The notes under the pieces: model-generated
Seen by the model: the letters and a program-made list of their open reading frames with translations, nothing else
What the model was told of the DNA's origin: nothing
The model's database searches: none
Translations under genes and position numbers: made by a program
In this document: positions 1 through 6,755 of the stretch, in pieces
Layout of the letters: every line of letters starts with the position of its first letter
Numbering within the stretch: the first letter of the stretch is position 1
Assembly (NCBI GenBank): GCA_027031025.1
Contig: JALVEJ010000204.1
Coordinates: forward strand, 1 to 9,139
Length of the DNA: 9,139 nt
Direction: 5' to 3'
DNA from: Flavobacteriales bacterium
GTDB taxonomy: Bacteria > Bacteroidota > Bacteroidia > Flavobacteriales > Flavobacteriaceae

Positions 1-91
1 CACCGTATTTAGCGGCTTCTTCATTATATAGTTTGGTTATTGCCATCCATAATTCACGGATAATTTGATCGGTTGTTTTTTCTTTAATCAT
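1..91 (-). CDS. MarR-family transcriptional regulator, N-terminal 30 residues only
   Basis: The minus strand opens at the ATG at 89-91 and reads without a stop to the window edge, giving a peptide that starts MIKEKTTDQIIRELWMAI and ends in NEEAAKYG. This amphipathic first helix closely resembles the dimerisation helix of flavobacterial MarR proteins, where a [LM]YNEEAAK[YF] stretch precedes the winged helix. MarR proteins are homodimeric DNA-binding repressors that release DNA when they bind a small ligand; they commonly regulate their own promoter. The start is supported by a TAnnTTTG -7 box about 20 bases upstream and no other in-frame ATG upstream. The DNA-binding domain lies outside the window, so the family call rests on the N-terminus alone and the ligand and targets cannot be stated. 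Confidence 0.7.
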   Translation of the reverse strand, partial: MIKEKTTDQIIRELWMAITKLYNEEAAKYG

Positions 92-112
92 ATGCCTTGT
101 TCATTTTCGTCT

Positions 113-120
113 CAAAGATA
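113..120 (-). promoter_or_regulatory. -7 promoter element of the MarR-type gene
   Basis: On the minus strand this reads TATCTTTG, a full match to the Bacteroidota -7 consensus TAnnTTTG. It would place transcription start about 15 bases ahead of the ATG at 91. No clear TTG -33 element is present; the place where it should lie is occupied by the inverted repeat at 123-152. Confidence 0.6.
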
Positions 121-122
121 CA

Positions 123-152
123 AAAATTTATTATGCGTGCATAATAAATTTT
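123..152. promoter_or_regulatory. Perfect 14-bp inverted repeat, probable MarR operator
   Basis: Positions 123-136 and 139-152 are exact reverse complements with a 2-base GT centre. The core reads TTATGC-GT-GCATAA and is extended on both sides by A/T pairs. The site sits 2 bp upstream of the -7 box and covers the -33 region, so a bound dimer would block RNA polymerase. MarR proteins typically bind imperfect palindromes of about 16-20 bp in their own promoters. The symmetry is seen directly; assigning it to the adjacent regulator is inference. I saw no second full copy in the window. Confidence 0.6.
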
Positions 153-240
153 AAAAAAAAGTCTGAAAATTAAAAAAAAATTAAAATATTGCTTAGTTTT
201 TTAAATTTTATTAATTTATTAATTGTATAATTGATTAAAT

Positions 241-271
241 TAAAAAATAAAGGTGCCTTATTTGGCACCTT
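241..271 (-). terminator. Rho-independent terminator of the surface-protein operon
   Basis: On the minus strand an 8-bp stem, AAGGTGCC/GGCACCTT (250-257 with 264-271), closes a 6-base loop and is followed by a T-rich tail (complement of 241-249). It lies about 57 bp after the stop codon of the 588-residue protein gene at 329. The remainder of the gap, 153-240, is very A/T-rich and shows nothing I can name. Confidence 0.82.
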
Positions 272-328
272 AGTATGTGTTGTTATCCAATAATCTCCAA
301 TCATTAGGCGTTTTATTACAAAATAACA

Positions 329-2095
329 TTACTTTCGATAAACCACGAAATTAAAAGCAGTATCCACACCGGTTCCCTGATAATCTCTAAAAAGGATTTC
401 AAAATAACCGTTTTGTTGAAAAATTCCGGTTGTTAAAACAGGATCGCCGGTATTTAACAATTTTCTATTGGCAATTACAATATAATCATTACTATTTAAT
501 AATGGATTAGTAAAAGTAATTTTATAATGGCCATTAGTATTGGTTATTTTTTCAACTTGAAAACCCATACTGGAACCATTTGTAACTATGGTACCATCGC
601 TATTGACCATTCCATAAACATAGGCTTTGGTATCGGCATTACCGGAATCATTTGACAGTAATTTTTGAGATACACGAACATCTCCGTTAAAATATCCGGC
701 ATAACTTCCTGATTTAGTAGCGCTACCGTAAATAGCATAATGTTGTCCACCGGCATTAGGATCAATTGTTGACCATACACCGATTTTCATTCCATTTCCT
801 GTTCCGGTCATAAAATTATATAATCCGTAGTGATCACCATTTCCTGCATTTGCAATGGTATCTGCTACAACATATATATTGGCATTTCCTGCACCTTGCA
901 CATTGACCAAGTGACCATATAAGTTACCATTGGCATTATTATCTATCAGACTAACTGTTCCTGCTTGAAAATCTGCCTCATCGTTATTGATAAAATTAAC
1001 TAATCCAACTTGTTTTCCACTACCACTATTAAATTCATTGCCAACGCCAACATTATCGCCAATACCACTATTTTCAAAAGTGTTTCTTACACCGGTATGA
1101 TGTGCATCGGTAGTTCCTTCAAATGTATTATACATTCCAAAAACATCAGTTTGTCCGTTCAAATAATTTTTTATTCCTATAACGCTACCGGTACCATTAT
1201 TATAAATACTATTTTCAATAGCATTACTATCTTCATTCGAATTGTTAGTAATATTGGTCAATATACCTGATACCAAACCGCTGTCCACTAATATTTCGTT
1301 TTGAATACCAATAGCATAATTCATTTGTCCGGTTCCATTCAAATTATTAAAGGTTCCAATCATATTACTATAACCTTGTCCATTGTAAGATATTTCATTG
1401 GATACACCATAAACATATCCCGTCCCTTCTATAATTTGACTATTTTCAAAACCAATACTTGTATTTGCATTTAAATTATCAATATTTATAAGGTTTTTTA
1501 TACCTTTTACATCATTTTGTGCACTATTTAAATTTTTAAGAACTATTAACTTAGCGCCGGCATCCAACATTCTAGGACCCGAATTATCAAAATCTCCAAT
1601 GATAACCCCGCCTGTATGATACATATCCTGCATAATATCAGTAGGCGGATTTGTTGTACCAACCGCATAAAAAGTTACAGGTTTGTTGCTCAAATCATCA
1701 TAATTCCCACTAAAACCATTTTCGGCATATTCAGCATATTTAGCATAAGGCACAAATTTTAAATCTTCGATTCCAAAATTGACAAACCCGTTACCACTAT
1801 TTACTTCTACCATTAAATCGATATCGTTATTCCAAGAAATATCATTAAAATCACCAAATACAGGATTACCTTCACCTATAATTGCCGTTACAATGCCATT
1901 AGCATCTGTTTGTAAAGTTTGGGTTTCTTGATATAAGTCGGTTCCGTCATTTCTCAAAGTAAACCTTAAAACAACCTGTTGATTGATTAAAGGAATATCA
2001 TTATCCGTAATCAATGCTTTATAGTTAAATCCACCGGTTTGTGCATTTATAAATGCAAAACTCAAACTTATCAGTATTGAAATTATTTTTTTCAT
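329..2095 (-). CDS. Secreted repeat-rich surface protein with phage-tail-like N- and C-terminal regions
   Basis: The 588-residue product begins with a signal peptide (residues 1-18, basic MKK, hydrophobic core, likely cut after INA); no lipobox cysteine is present. Residues 20-125 match a domain common in Bacteroidota surface proteins: a FNYKALITDNDIPLINQQV-like opening, a QTDANGIV turn, and the closing VPYAKYAEYAENG. FSGNYDDLSNKP (128-139) follows, a linker also seen in phage tail-fibre proteins. Residues 196-465 form about 18 degenerate repeats of 13-17 residues, listed separately. The end (about 466-588) starts with an AGYFNGDVRVSQKL element and finishes FNFVVYRK, resembling tail-fibre tips. 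There is no T9SS sorting domain and no intramolecular chaperone. It is the second gene of an operon, 11 bp after the sorted 161-residue protein. Function is unknown; a fibrous adhesin or appendage subunit is an inference. Confidence 0.75.
   Translation of the reverse strand: MKKIISILISLSFAFINAQTGGFNYKALITDNDIPLINQQVVLRFTLRNDGTDLYQETQTLQTDANGIVTAIIGEGNPVFGDFNDISWNNDIDLMVEVNSGNGFVNFGIEDLKFVPYAKYAEYAENGFSGNYDDLSNKPVTFYAVGTTNPPTDIMQDMYHTGGVIIGDFDNSGPRMLDAGAKLIVLKNLNSAQNDVKGIKNLINIDNLNANTSIGFENSQIIEGTGYVYGVSNEISYNGQGYSNMIGTFNNLNGTGQMNYAIGIQNEILVDSGLVSGILTNITNNSNEDSNAIENSIYNNGTGSVIGIKNYLNGQTDVFGMYNTFEGTTDAHHTGVRNTFENSGIGDNVGVGNEFNSGSGKQVGLVNFINNDEADFQAGTVSLIDNNANGNLYGHLVNVQGAGNANIYVVADTIANAGNGDHYGLYNFMTGTGNGMKIGVWSTIDPNAGGQHYAIYGSATKSGSYAGYFNGDVRVSQKLLSNDSGNADTKAYVYGMVNSDGTIVTNGSSMGFQVEKITNTNGHYKITFTNPLLNSNDYIVIANRKLLNTGDPVLTTGIFQQNGYFEILFRDYQGTGVDTAFNFVVYRK
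701..1510 (-). repeat. Tandem protein repeats encoding a likely beta-solenoid (about 18 copies)
   Basis: Residues 196-465 of the 588-residue protein repeat the pattern hydrophobic-G-[IVLM]-x-N-x-[FIL] followed by a G/N/D-rich turn. Clear copies include VYGVSNEIS (228), AIGIQNEIL (261), VIGIKNYLN (305), VFGMYNTFE (318), TGVRNTFEN (334), VGVGNEFNS (349), VGLVNFINN (363) and HYGLYNFMT (422). Spacing is 13-17 residues. The copies differ at the DNA level, so this is an old duplication and not a slippage-prone array. Regular glycine and asparagine at fixed positions suggest stacked coils with an asparagine ladder; that fold is inferred. Confidence 0.7.
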
Positions 2096-2106
2096 AACCG
2101 TTAATT

Positions 2107-2592
2107 TTAAAGTTTAATAATTTTTTGAACATAATAACTTTTTGAAGGAAGCCGGACAATCACAAGTAAATAATTACCCGGTCTTATAGCTGTTGTATGC
2201 AACCTGAGTTTAGACTGGTTTAATAAACGATGAAGTAAGATTTGTTTTCCGGTCACATCCAATAAATAAATCTCATATTTTCCGGTTTTACTAAGATTTA
2301 TGTTGAGTTTATCATGTACAGGAACCGGAAAAATGGTAACACCGGTAAGTTTATTATCATTTTCCAATCCCAAACTGTTTAAAATAGCGGGGTTTATAAA
2401 ACCTTCGGAAAGATGAAGATTATTTAGGTCATTTTCACTGACAAAGCTTTCGCCCACAGTGTATAAGAGCTGCTGAGTATCCGCAACGGATATACCGCCT
2501 CCGGGAGCTAGTGAACTTTGCTTAATAGTAGTTTGTCCGTAGATGACAATACTTGCTATAATAAAATTAAAAAAAAGTAACAAATGTTTCAT
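2107..2592 (-). CDS. Small T9SS-sorted surface protein (type A sorting domain)
   Basis: The 161-residue product has a signal peptide (1-19, cut before QTTIKQ), a short mature region (20-75) and a C-terminal type A sorting domain (about 84-161). The middle carries SSLAPGGG, YTVGESF and SEGFINPAIL, a layout seen in many small flavobacterial secreted proteins. The sorting domain shows GVTIFPVPVHDKLNI, YLLDVTGK, RPGNYLLVI and a basic QKIIKL end. Proteins with this domain cross the outer membrane through the Por/T9SS machine, after which the domain is normally removed and the protein is anchored or released. The usual PNP near the domain start is PVP here (V90). It lies 11 bp ahead of the 588-residue repeat protein, so the two are very likely one transcript. 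No enzymatic domain is visible; a partner or anchor role for the downstream protein is inference. Confidence 0.8.
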   Translation of the reverse strand: MKHLLLFFNFIIASIVIYGQTTIKQSSLAPGGGISVADTQQLLYTVGESFVSENDLNNLHLSEGFINPAILNSLGLENDNKLTGVTIFPVPVHDKLNINLSKTGKYEIYLLDVTGKQILLHRLLNQSKLRLHTTAIRPGNYLLVIVRLPSKSYYVQKIIKL

Positions 2593-2613
2593 AACACTCT
2601 GGTTTTGTGTTAT
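2591..2613 (-). promoter_or_regulatory. Short hairpin overlapping the start codon of the T9SS-sorted protein
   Basis: ATAACAC at 2591-2597 and GTGTTAT at 2607-2613 are exact reverse complements around a 9-base loop. In the mRNA the stem would include two bases of the start codon and so could hinder initiation. It has only 7 base pairs, 5 of them A/T, and may be fortuitous. Confidence 0.3.
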
Positions 2614-2643
2614 ATAAATTAATGCTCAAAAAACATTTGTCAA
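2614..2643 (-). promoter_or_regulatory. Candidate promoter of the surface-protein operon
   Basis: On the minus strand a TTG (2641-2643, within TTGACA) is followed after 19 bases by TAATTTAT (2614-2621). The latter is a partial match to TAnnTTTG, and the spacing suits Bacteroidota -33/-7 elements. It lies about 22 bases ahead of the ATG at 2592. The mismatches in the last bases of the -7 box keep confidence low. Confidence 0.35.
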
Positions 2644-2696
2644 GTCTTTTTTTAAAAAAAACTGATAAATATTTGTTTTTAAATAAACGATTTGTA

Positions 2697-2743
2697 GAAT
2701 TTAATCAATTATTGATTAATAACAATTATTTTTGATTAAATTC
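2697..2743. repeat. AT-rich nested inverted repeats between the CLC gene and the surface operon
   Basis: GAATTTAATCAA (2697-2708) and TTGATTAAATTC (2732-2743) are perfect 12-bp inverted arms 23 bases apart. Within them TTAATCAAT-T-ATTGATTAA (2701-2719) is a perfect 9-bp palindrome, so the half-site TTGATTAA occurs three times in two orientations. The cluster follows the stop of the CLC gene (2797) and lies about 100 bp upstream of the surface operon. It could be a weak terminator for the former or a binding region for the latter. There is no T-run after the stem on the minus strand, which argues against a classic terminator. Confidence 0.45.
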
Positions 2744-2796
2744 ATCAAAAACAATCAAACTAGAAACAATTATTATATAAAACAAATGCAAATTAA

Positions 2797-4626
2797 TTAT
2801 TCGGAAGTCAATTCTAATAATTTGCGTCGGTATACACTCAAAAGTTTTGATTTGGAAATAAAACCGATATACAAGCCGTCCTTTATAACCGGTAAGTTCC
2901 ATGCGCTTGTATGTGTAAATTTGCGCATTATATCTTGGAAATGATCTTTTTCAAAGACAATCACATCGGGAGATTTGTGCATCAAATCACGAACAAAAGT
3001 ATTGTCATACAAGTCACGGTTAAACATAATTTGCCGTATATCATCCAAGGTAATCATACCTAAAAAATGTCCTTGTTCATCAACCACCGGAAAAATATGA
3101 CGGTGCGAACGGGTTACGACATTATACACCAAATGTCCTAGACTCATGGTAGGAACAATAGGTATAAAATCTTTTTCAATCACTTGTTCCCATTCTATCA
3201 ATTGTCCTGCAAATTTATCTTTGTCATGAGTTGGCAGTGCATTAATTTCAGCCAATTGCATGGTATAAATACTGTATTTTAAAACTTTTTTAGATATCAT
3301 GTATGACAAAGCTGCAACCAACATAATAGGAACAATTAAGTCATAACCACCCGTTATTTCAGCAATTAGAAAGACAGCTGTCAAAGGTGCTTGTAACACA
3401 CCGGCAATGGTTCCTGCCATACCTACCAAAGCAAAATTCTCCGGTGAAAATTCATGTGAAAAAAATCCGGTATAATTCAGAATCAAAGCTAAAACATATC
3501 CTGAGATAGCACCGGTAAATAAGGTTGGTGCAAACACGCCGCCAATACCTCCGGCACTAAATGTCAATGACATGGCAACTACTTTAAAACTCACCAATAA
3601 GACAAAAAAGATGATGATCATGTAAATATCATTGTGGTCAATGGTAAACCATGATGTGTTCAACACAAAATGATAATTGTTAACTAAAATATGATTCAAC
3701 ACTTCGTAACCCTCACCATATAAAGTAGGAATAAAATAGATAGTTAAACCGAGAAACAAACCCGCTAATGCCCAGCGTTTCCATACACTTTCAATTTTTT
3801 CAAAAAAGTTCATTATTTTGTAATAAACTTTTACAAAATAAATAGATGTCGTAGCAGATGTGACACCTAGAAGAATAAAAAACGGTATATCACTAAGCTT
3901 ATATTGATGCACTAGGTTGAAATGCAATAAAATGTTTTTTCCCATGAAGAAATAAGAAGTCAAAATACCGGAAACCGAAGCTAAAATCAATGGCACCAAA
4001 GATGTCATTGTTAAGTCGAAACCGAAAATTTCAACCGCAAACAAAATACCGGCAATAGGCGCTTTAAAAATGGAAGCAAAGGTTCCGGCAGCCGCAGCAC
4101 CTAACAAAAGATTGCGTTGCTTCAAATTAAGATGTAATAAACGTGATAAATTGGAACTAATGGCGGCTCCGGTTAAGGTAGAAGGTCCTTCCAAACCGAC
4201 AGACCCGCCAAAACCAACGGTTATAGGGGCAGTAATCAATGAAGCATAGGTATGATAAGACGGAATCATACTTTTAAGTTTCATAATGGCATACAACACC
4301 AAAGGCACACCGTCTTCAACAGGTTTTTTAATGATAAATTTAATAACTAAAATAACCAGTCCAATGCCAATAATTGGAAAAACAAAATACAAAGCGCGAT
4401 GTAAGTCGTGGATAAAATCGGCTTCTAATCCGTGTTGGATTAAATGCGTGAAGTTTTTGATAGTAACGGCAGCCAATCCGGTCAATAGTCCAATAACGAC
4501 ACTTATAAGATTTAAAAATTGCTCGTTACTAATATGTTTGTAACGCCAACGAAAGAATTTGTAAATCAATTTCTTGGTTCGAAAAATTCTTCTAAGGTAT
4601 CTAAAATAAACCGTGAATTTCCGCAT
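2797..4626 (-). CDS. CLC-family chloride channel/transporter with C-terminal CBS pair
   Basis: The 609-residue product has a basic N-terminus (1-31), a CLC membrane domain of many helices (about 35-450) and two CBS domains (about 488-535 and 547-600) that usually bind adenine nucleotides and adjust gating. CLC landmarks are present. The selectivity motif GSVGLEGP (141-148) holds the gating glutamate E146. GGIGGVFAP (359-367) matches the GxFxP motif. Y454 in SIYT matches the inner-gate tyrosine. The first motif, GSGIP in E. coli ClC, reads EDGVP (104-108). The internal proton glutamate (E203 in E. coli) is I200, after E199. It acts in the inner membrane and moves chloride or a related anion; channel versus H+-coupled exchange is not settled by sequence. 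The start overlaps the kinase gene upstream by 26 bp, and the next in-frame Met lies far inside, so this start is favoured. Confidence 0.9.
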   Translation of the reverse strand: MRKFTVYFRYLRRIFRTKKLIYKFFRWRYKHISNEQFLNLISVVIGLLTGLAAVTIKNFTHLIQHGLEADFIHDLHRALYFVFPIIGIGLVILVIKFIIKKPVEDGVPLVLYAIMKLKSMIPSYHTYASLITAPITVGFGGSVGLEGPSTLTGAAISSNLSRLLHLNLKQRNLLLGAAAAGTFASIFKAPIAGILFAVEIFGFDLTMTSLVPLILASVSGILTSYFFMGKNILLHFNLVHQYKLSDIPFFILLGVTSATTSIYFVKVYYKIMNFFEKIESVWKRWALAGLFLGLTIYFIPTLYGEGYEVLNHILVNNYHFVLNTSWFTIDHNDIYMIIIFFVLLVSFKVVAMSLTFSAGGIGGVFAPTLFTGAISGYVLALILNYTGFFSHEFSPENFALVGMAGTIAGVLQAPLTAVFLIAEITGGYDLIVPIMLVAALSYMISKKVLKYSIYTMQLAEINALPTHDKDKFAGQLIEWEQVIEKDFIPIVPTMSLGHLVYNVVTRSHRHIFPVVDEQGHFLGMITLDDIRQIMFNRDLYDNTFVRDLMHKSPDVIVFEKDHFQDIMRKFTHTSAWNLPVIKDGLYIGFISKSKLLSVYRRKLLELTSE

Positions 4627-5215
4627 TGACTTTTTCTATTATGGTTCCCAAATCTTCGGGTTTTTGGACAAAATTTAAATCGTCTACTTCAATGACGAGT
4701 AATTTGCCCTTATCGTAATTATCTATCCAATTATCATAACGCTTATTCAGATTGCTTAAATAATCGATATTGATAGATTTTTCATAATCTCTACCGCGTG
4801 AGTGGATATTTCTGACCAAAGTCGGGATGGATGCTTTGAGATATATTAACAAATCGGGCGGAGTAACAATCAGTTCCATCAAATCAAAAAGCGACGAATA
4901 GTTATCATAATCCCGTTGACTCATCAAGCCCATGGCATGCAGGTTGGAAGCAAAAATAAATCGATCTTCATAAATAGTCCGGTCTTGAATAATGTCTTTA
5001 TTATCTTTTTTAATTTCCAGAATTTGTCTAAAACGGCTATTTAAAAAATACACTTGAAGATGAAAAGACCAGCGTTCCATATCGTGATAAAAGTCTTCCA
5101 AATACGGATTTTCATCAACCGATTCGTAGTGGGGTTCCATCTTTAAATGCTGTGATAATAAAGTCGTTAAAGTGGTTTTTCCCGCCCCGATATTACCTGC
5201 AATAGCGATATGCAT
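4601..5215 (-). CDS. Deoxynucleoside kinase (dNK/dCK family)
   Basis: The 204-residue cytoplasmic protein phosphorylates deoxynucleosides to 5'-monophosphates for salvage. The P-loop GNIGAGKTT is at residues 7-15. The substrate region ESVDENPYLEDFY starts at 31, with E31 the likely catalytic base by analogy to EPV/EPVE in homologues. The DRT motif with a following E (D78, R79, E83) matches the family DRS..E signature. The lid SRGRDYE (139-145) supplies arginines that contact phosphate. Length is typical for bacterial deoxyadenosine/deoxyguanosine kinases; which base it prefers cannot be read from the sequence. The start is supported by a strong -7 box close upstream. It is first in an operon with the CLC gene, whose start lies inside its last codons. 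Confidence 0.88.
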   Translation of the reverse strand: MHIAIAGNIGAGKTTLTTLLSQHLKMEPHYESVDENPYLEDFYHDMERWSFHLQVYFLNSRFRQILEIKKDNKDIIQDRTIYEDRFIFASNLHAMGLMSQRDYDNYSSLFDLMELIVTPPDLLIYLKASIPTLVRNIHSRGRDYEKSINIDYLSNLNKRYDNWIDNYDKGKLLVIEVDDLNFVQKPEDLGTIIEKVNAEIHGLF

Positions 5216-5237
5216 AGACTTCTAATTTTGGTTTATG

Positions 5238-5245
5238 CAAACTTA
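5238..5245 (-). promoter_or_regulatory. -7 promoter element of the kinase–CLC operon
   Basis: The minus strand reads TAAGTTTG, followed by C, a full match to TAnnTTTG. It predicts transcription start about 15 bases before the ATG at 5215. No good TTG -33 box is seen at the expected distance. The gap to psd (5216-5305) shows no convincing terminator, so some read-through from the lipid operon is possible. Confidence 0.6.
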
Positions 5246-5305
5246 CATAAATTATTTTATGGAATTAATATAAACACCGGAATTTTTAAAAAGATATGAT
5301 AAACA

Positions 5306-5971
5306 TCAGTTGAGAACAACTTCTGCAATTATAGTTTCGCCACCACGAGTTTTATCTCCTATAACGACTTCCGGTTCGGTATTTAATGGTAAAAAGATAT
5401 CAACTCTGGAACCGAATTTGATAAAACCGGCATCTGCTCCTTGCTCTACCATATCGCCGACTTTGGAATAATTTTCAATTCGTCGGGCAACCGCTCCGGC
5501 AATCTGTCGGAACATCACCGGACCTATAACCGGATTGTCAACAACAATAGTCGTTCGTTCATTGAGTTCCGATGATTTAGGATGCCATGCTACCAAATGT
5601 TTACCTTTGTAGTATTTGCTATAGATGACTTTGCCACTGACCGGATAACGGGTGGCATGCACATTTAATGGCGACATAAAAATGGATATTTGCAGACGCT
5701 TATCTTTAAAAAATTCGGGTTCAAACACTTCTTCTATCACAACCACTTTGCCATCAACCGGCGCAACAACTTCGTTGGGTGCCGCTTGAACCGAACGGGA
5801 TGGAAAACGAAAGAAATACACAATCAACATAAAGACAATCAACGAAATAATAGAAAAAACACTATTGAGCCAAAAAATGGAATAGTGTGTGTGAATAAAG
5901 TAATTAATAATGAGAATAACTAAAAATGACCAAGCAATAATTCTATATCCTTCTTTATGTAGTTGCATCAT
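5306..5971 (-). CDS. psd: Phosphatidylserine decarboxylase proenzyme
   Basis: The 221-residue product makes phosphatidylethanolamine from phosphatidylserine at the inner membrane. Two hydrophobic segments (about 10-29 and 35-53) precede the catalytic domain. APVDGKV (70-76) supplies D73 and SPLNVHATR (100-108) supplies H105. FGSRVDIFLP (186-195) contains the self-cleavage site between G187 and S188. Serinolysis there yields a beta chain and a 34-residue alpha chain starting with a pyruvoyl group. D73, H105 and S188 fit the family Asp-His-Ser triad. The length matches the short (PSD-A type) bacterial class. The first ATG (5969-5971) is one base after the cdsA TGA, so translation is probably coupled; a second ATG follows immediately and could serve instead. 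Confidence 0.93.
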   Translation of the reverse strand: MMQLHKEGYRIIAWSFLVILIINYFIHTHYSIFWLNSVFSIISLIVFMLIVYFFRFPSRSVQAAPNEVVAPVDGKVVVIEEVFEPEFFKDKRLQISIFMSPLNVHATRYPVSGKVIYSKYYKGKHLVAWHPKSSELNERTTIVVDNPVIGPVMFRQIAGAVARRIENYSKVGDMVEQGADAGFIKFGSRVDIFLPLNTEPEVVIGDKTRGGETIIAEVVLN

Positions 5972-5972
5972 A

Positions 5973-6755
5973 TCAAATAATTAATAAAAAAACATACACA
6001 AACGGCACCGCAAAAATAAAACTATCCAACCGGTCTAAAATGCCGCCGTGTCCTGGAATAACATTACCCGAATCTTTGACATTTGCCAAGCGTTTAAATC
6101 GTGATTCCAGCAAGTCTCCCAAAGTGCCAAAAATAACAATTATAAATGTTAAAATTAAGAATTGCGGCAATTTTAACATAATTTCCCAACCGCTAAAACG
6201 ATATATAAGGTAAGCGGTAAGCAAGCCACCGGCTAGCCCTCCAATCACACCTTCAATGGTTTTTTTGGGCGAAATCTTCTCAGCCAGTTTATGTTTCCCA
6301 AAATTTTTCCCGGTCAAGTAAGCAAAACTATCTGACGCCCAAATGATAAAAAATACTGATAATAAAATTTTAGCATCAATACCTAATGCCAATGAAAACG
6401 GAACTGCTAAATAAAAAATCGCTAAATATAAGTAAGCAAGCCTGTTGAGAGCAATTTTGTCAAAAATGAAATATATAAATGGTATAAACAAAACCAATAA
6501 GCTAAAAGCACTTGCTATTTGTATGACTTTACTATCTATGGTTTCATGATGATACAAAAAGGATGTAAAGTAGAGAAACAAAACCGGCAATAATACCTTT
6601 TTAAAATTCAAATTTACCAAACTTGCAAACTCTCGCAACCCAATGAGCATAAAAACACCCAGTAATAACACTGTCCAATTGTAATCTTGAAGTGCCAATA
6701 TTACTGACAAAGCATATAAAAAACCGAAAAAAGTCCGTTTTGCAAGTTCGTTCAT
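5973..6755 (-). CDS. cdsA: Phosphatidate cytidylyltransferase (CDP-diglyceride synthase)
   Basis: The 260-residue integral membrane enzyme forms CDP-diacylglycerol from CTP and phosphatidic acid, the branch point to phosphatidylserine/phosphatidylethanolamine and to acidic phospholipids. Several hydrophobic segments cover most of the length. WASDSFAYLTGKNFGK (139-154) and SPKKTIEG (162-169) are conserved family regions. The CdsA signature spans 218-244, with S218, K221-R222, K227-D228, HGG (236-238) and DRLD (241-244) all intact. The start ATG at 6755 gives a normal N-terminus (MNELAKR) before the first helix. It precedes psd by one base and follows the LUD gene by 107 bp. I found no convincing promoter in that gap, so all three genes are probably co-transcribed. 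Confidence 0.95.
   Translation of the reverse strand: MNELAKRTFFGFLYALSVILALQDYNWTVLLLGVFMLIGLREFASLVNLNFKKVLLPVLFLYFTSFLYHHETIDSKVIQIASAFSLLVLFIPFIYFIFDKIALNRLAYLYLAIFYLAVPFSLALGIDAKILLSVFFIIWASDSFAYLTGKNFGKHKLAEKISPKKTIEGVIGGLAGGLLTAYLIYRFSGWEIMLKLPQFLILTFIIVIFGTLGDLLESRFKRLANVKDSGNVIPGHGGILDRLDSFIFAVPFVYVFLLII

Noticed and set aside
586..780. Minus-strand open frame of 64 codons in another frame of the repeat protein
   Set aside because: Fully inside the larger gene on the same strand with no recognisable features.
1010..1270. Plus-strand open frame of 86 codons opposite the repeat protein
   Set aside because: It lies antisense to the repeat region. Its low-complexity Ile/Asn/Thr-rich product is what the complement of Gly/Asn repeats gives, and there is no promoter or homology.
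231..2742. The 11-mer TTGATTAAATT occurs in the same orientation on both sides of the surface operon (231-241 and 2732-2742), like a target-site duplication
   Set aside because: The shared stretch is almost all A/T in very A/T-rich gaps, so a chance match is likely; there is no transposase, terminal inverted repeat or tRNA target.
2732..2944. Plus-strand open frame of 70 codons starting with TTG
   Set aside because: Most of it is antisense to the CBS2 coding region of the CLC gene, and it begins inside the AT-rich inverted repeats; no domain is visible.
4286..4543. Plus-strand open frame of 85 codons opposite the CLC gene
   Set aside because: Antisense shadow of a well-supported membrane-protein gene.
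5246..5305. Possible terminator after psd
   Set aside because: Only short direct repeats (GGAATT) and a TTTTTAAAAA self-complement are present; no GC-bearing stem followed by a T-run on the minus strand.
5690..5923. Plus-strand open frame of 77 codons opposite psd
   Set aside because: Antisense shadow of psd with no supporting signals.
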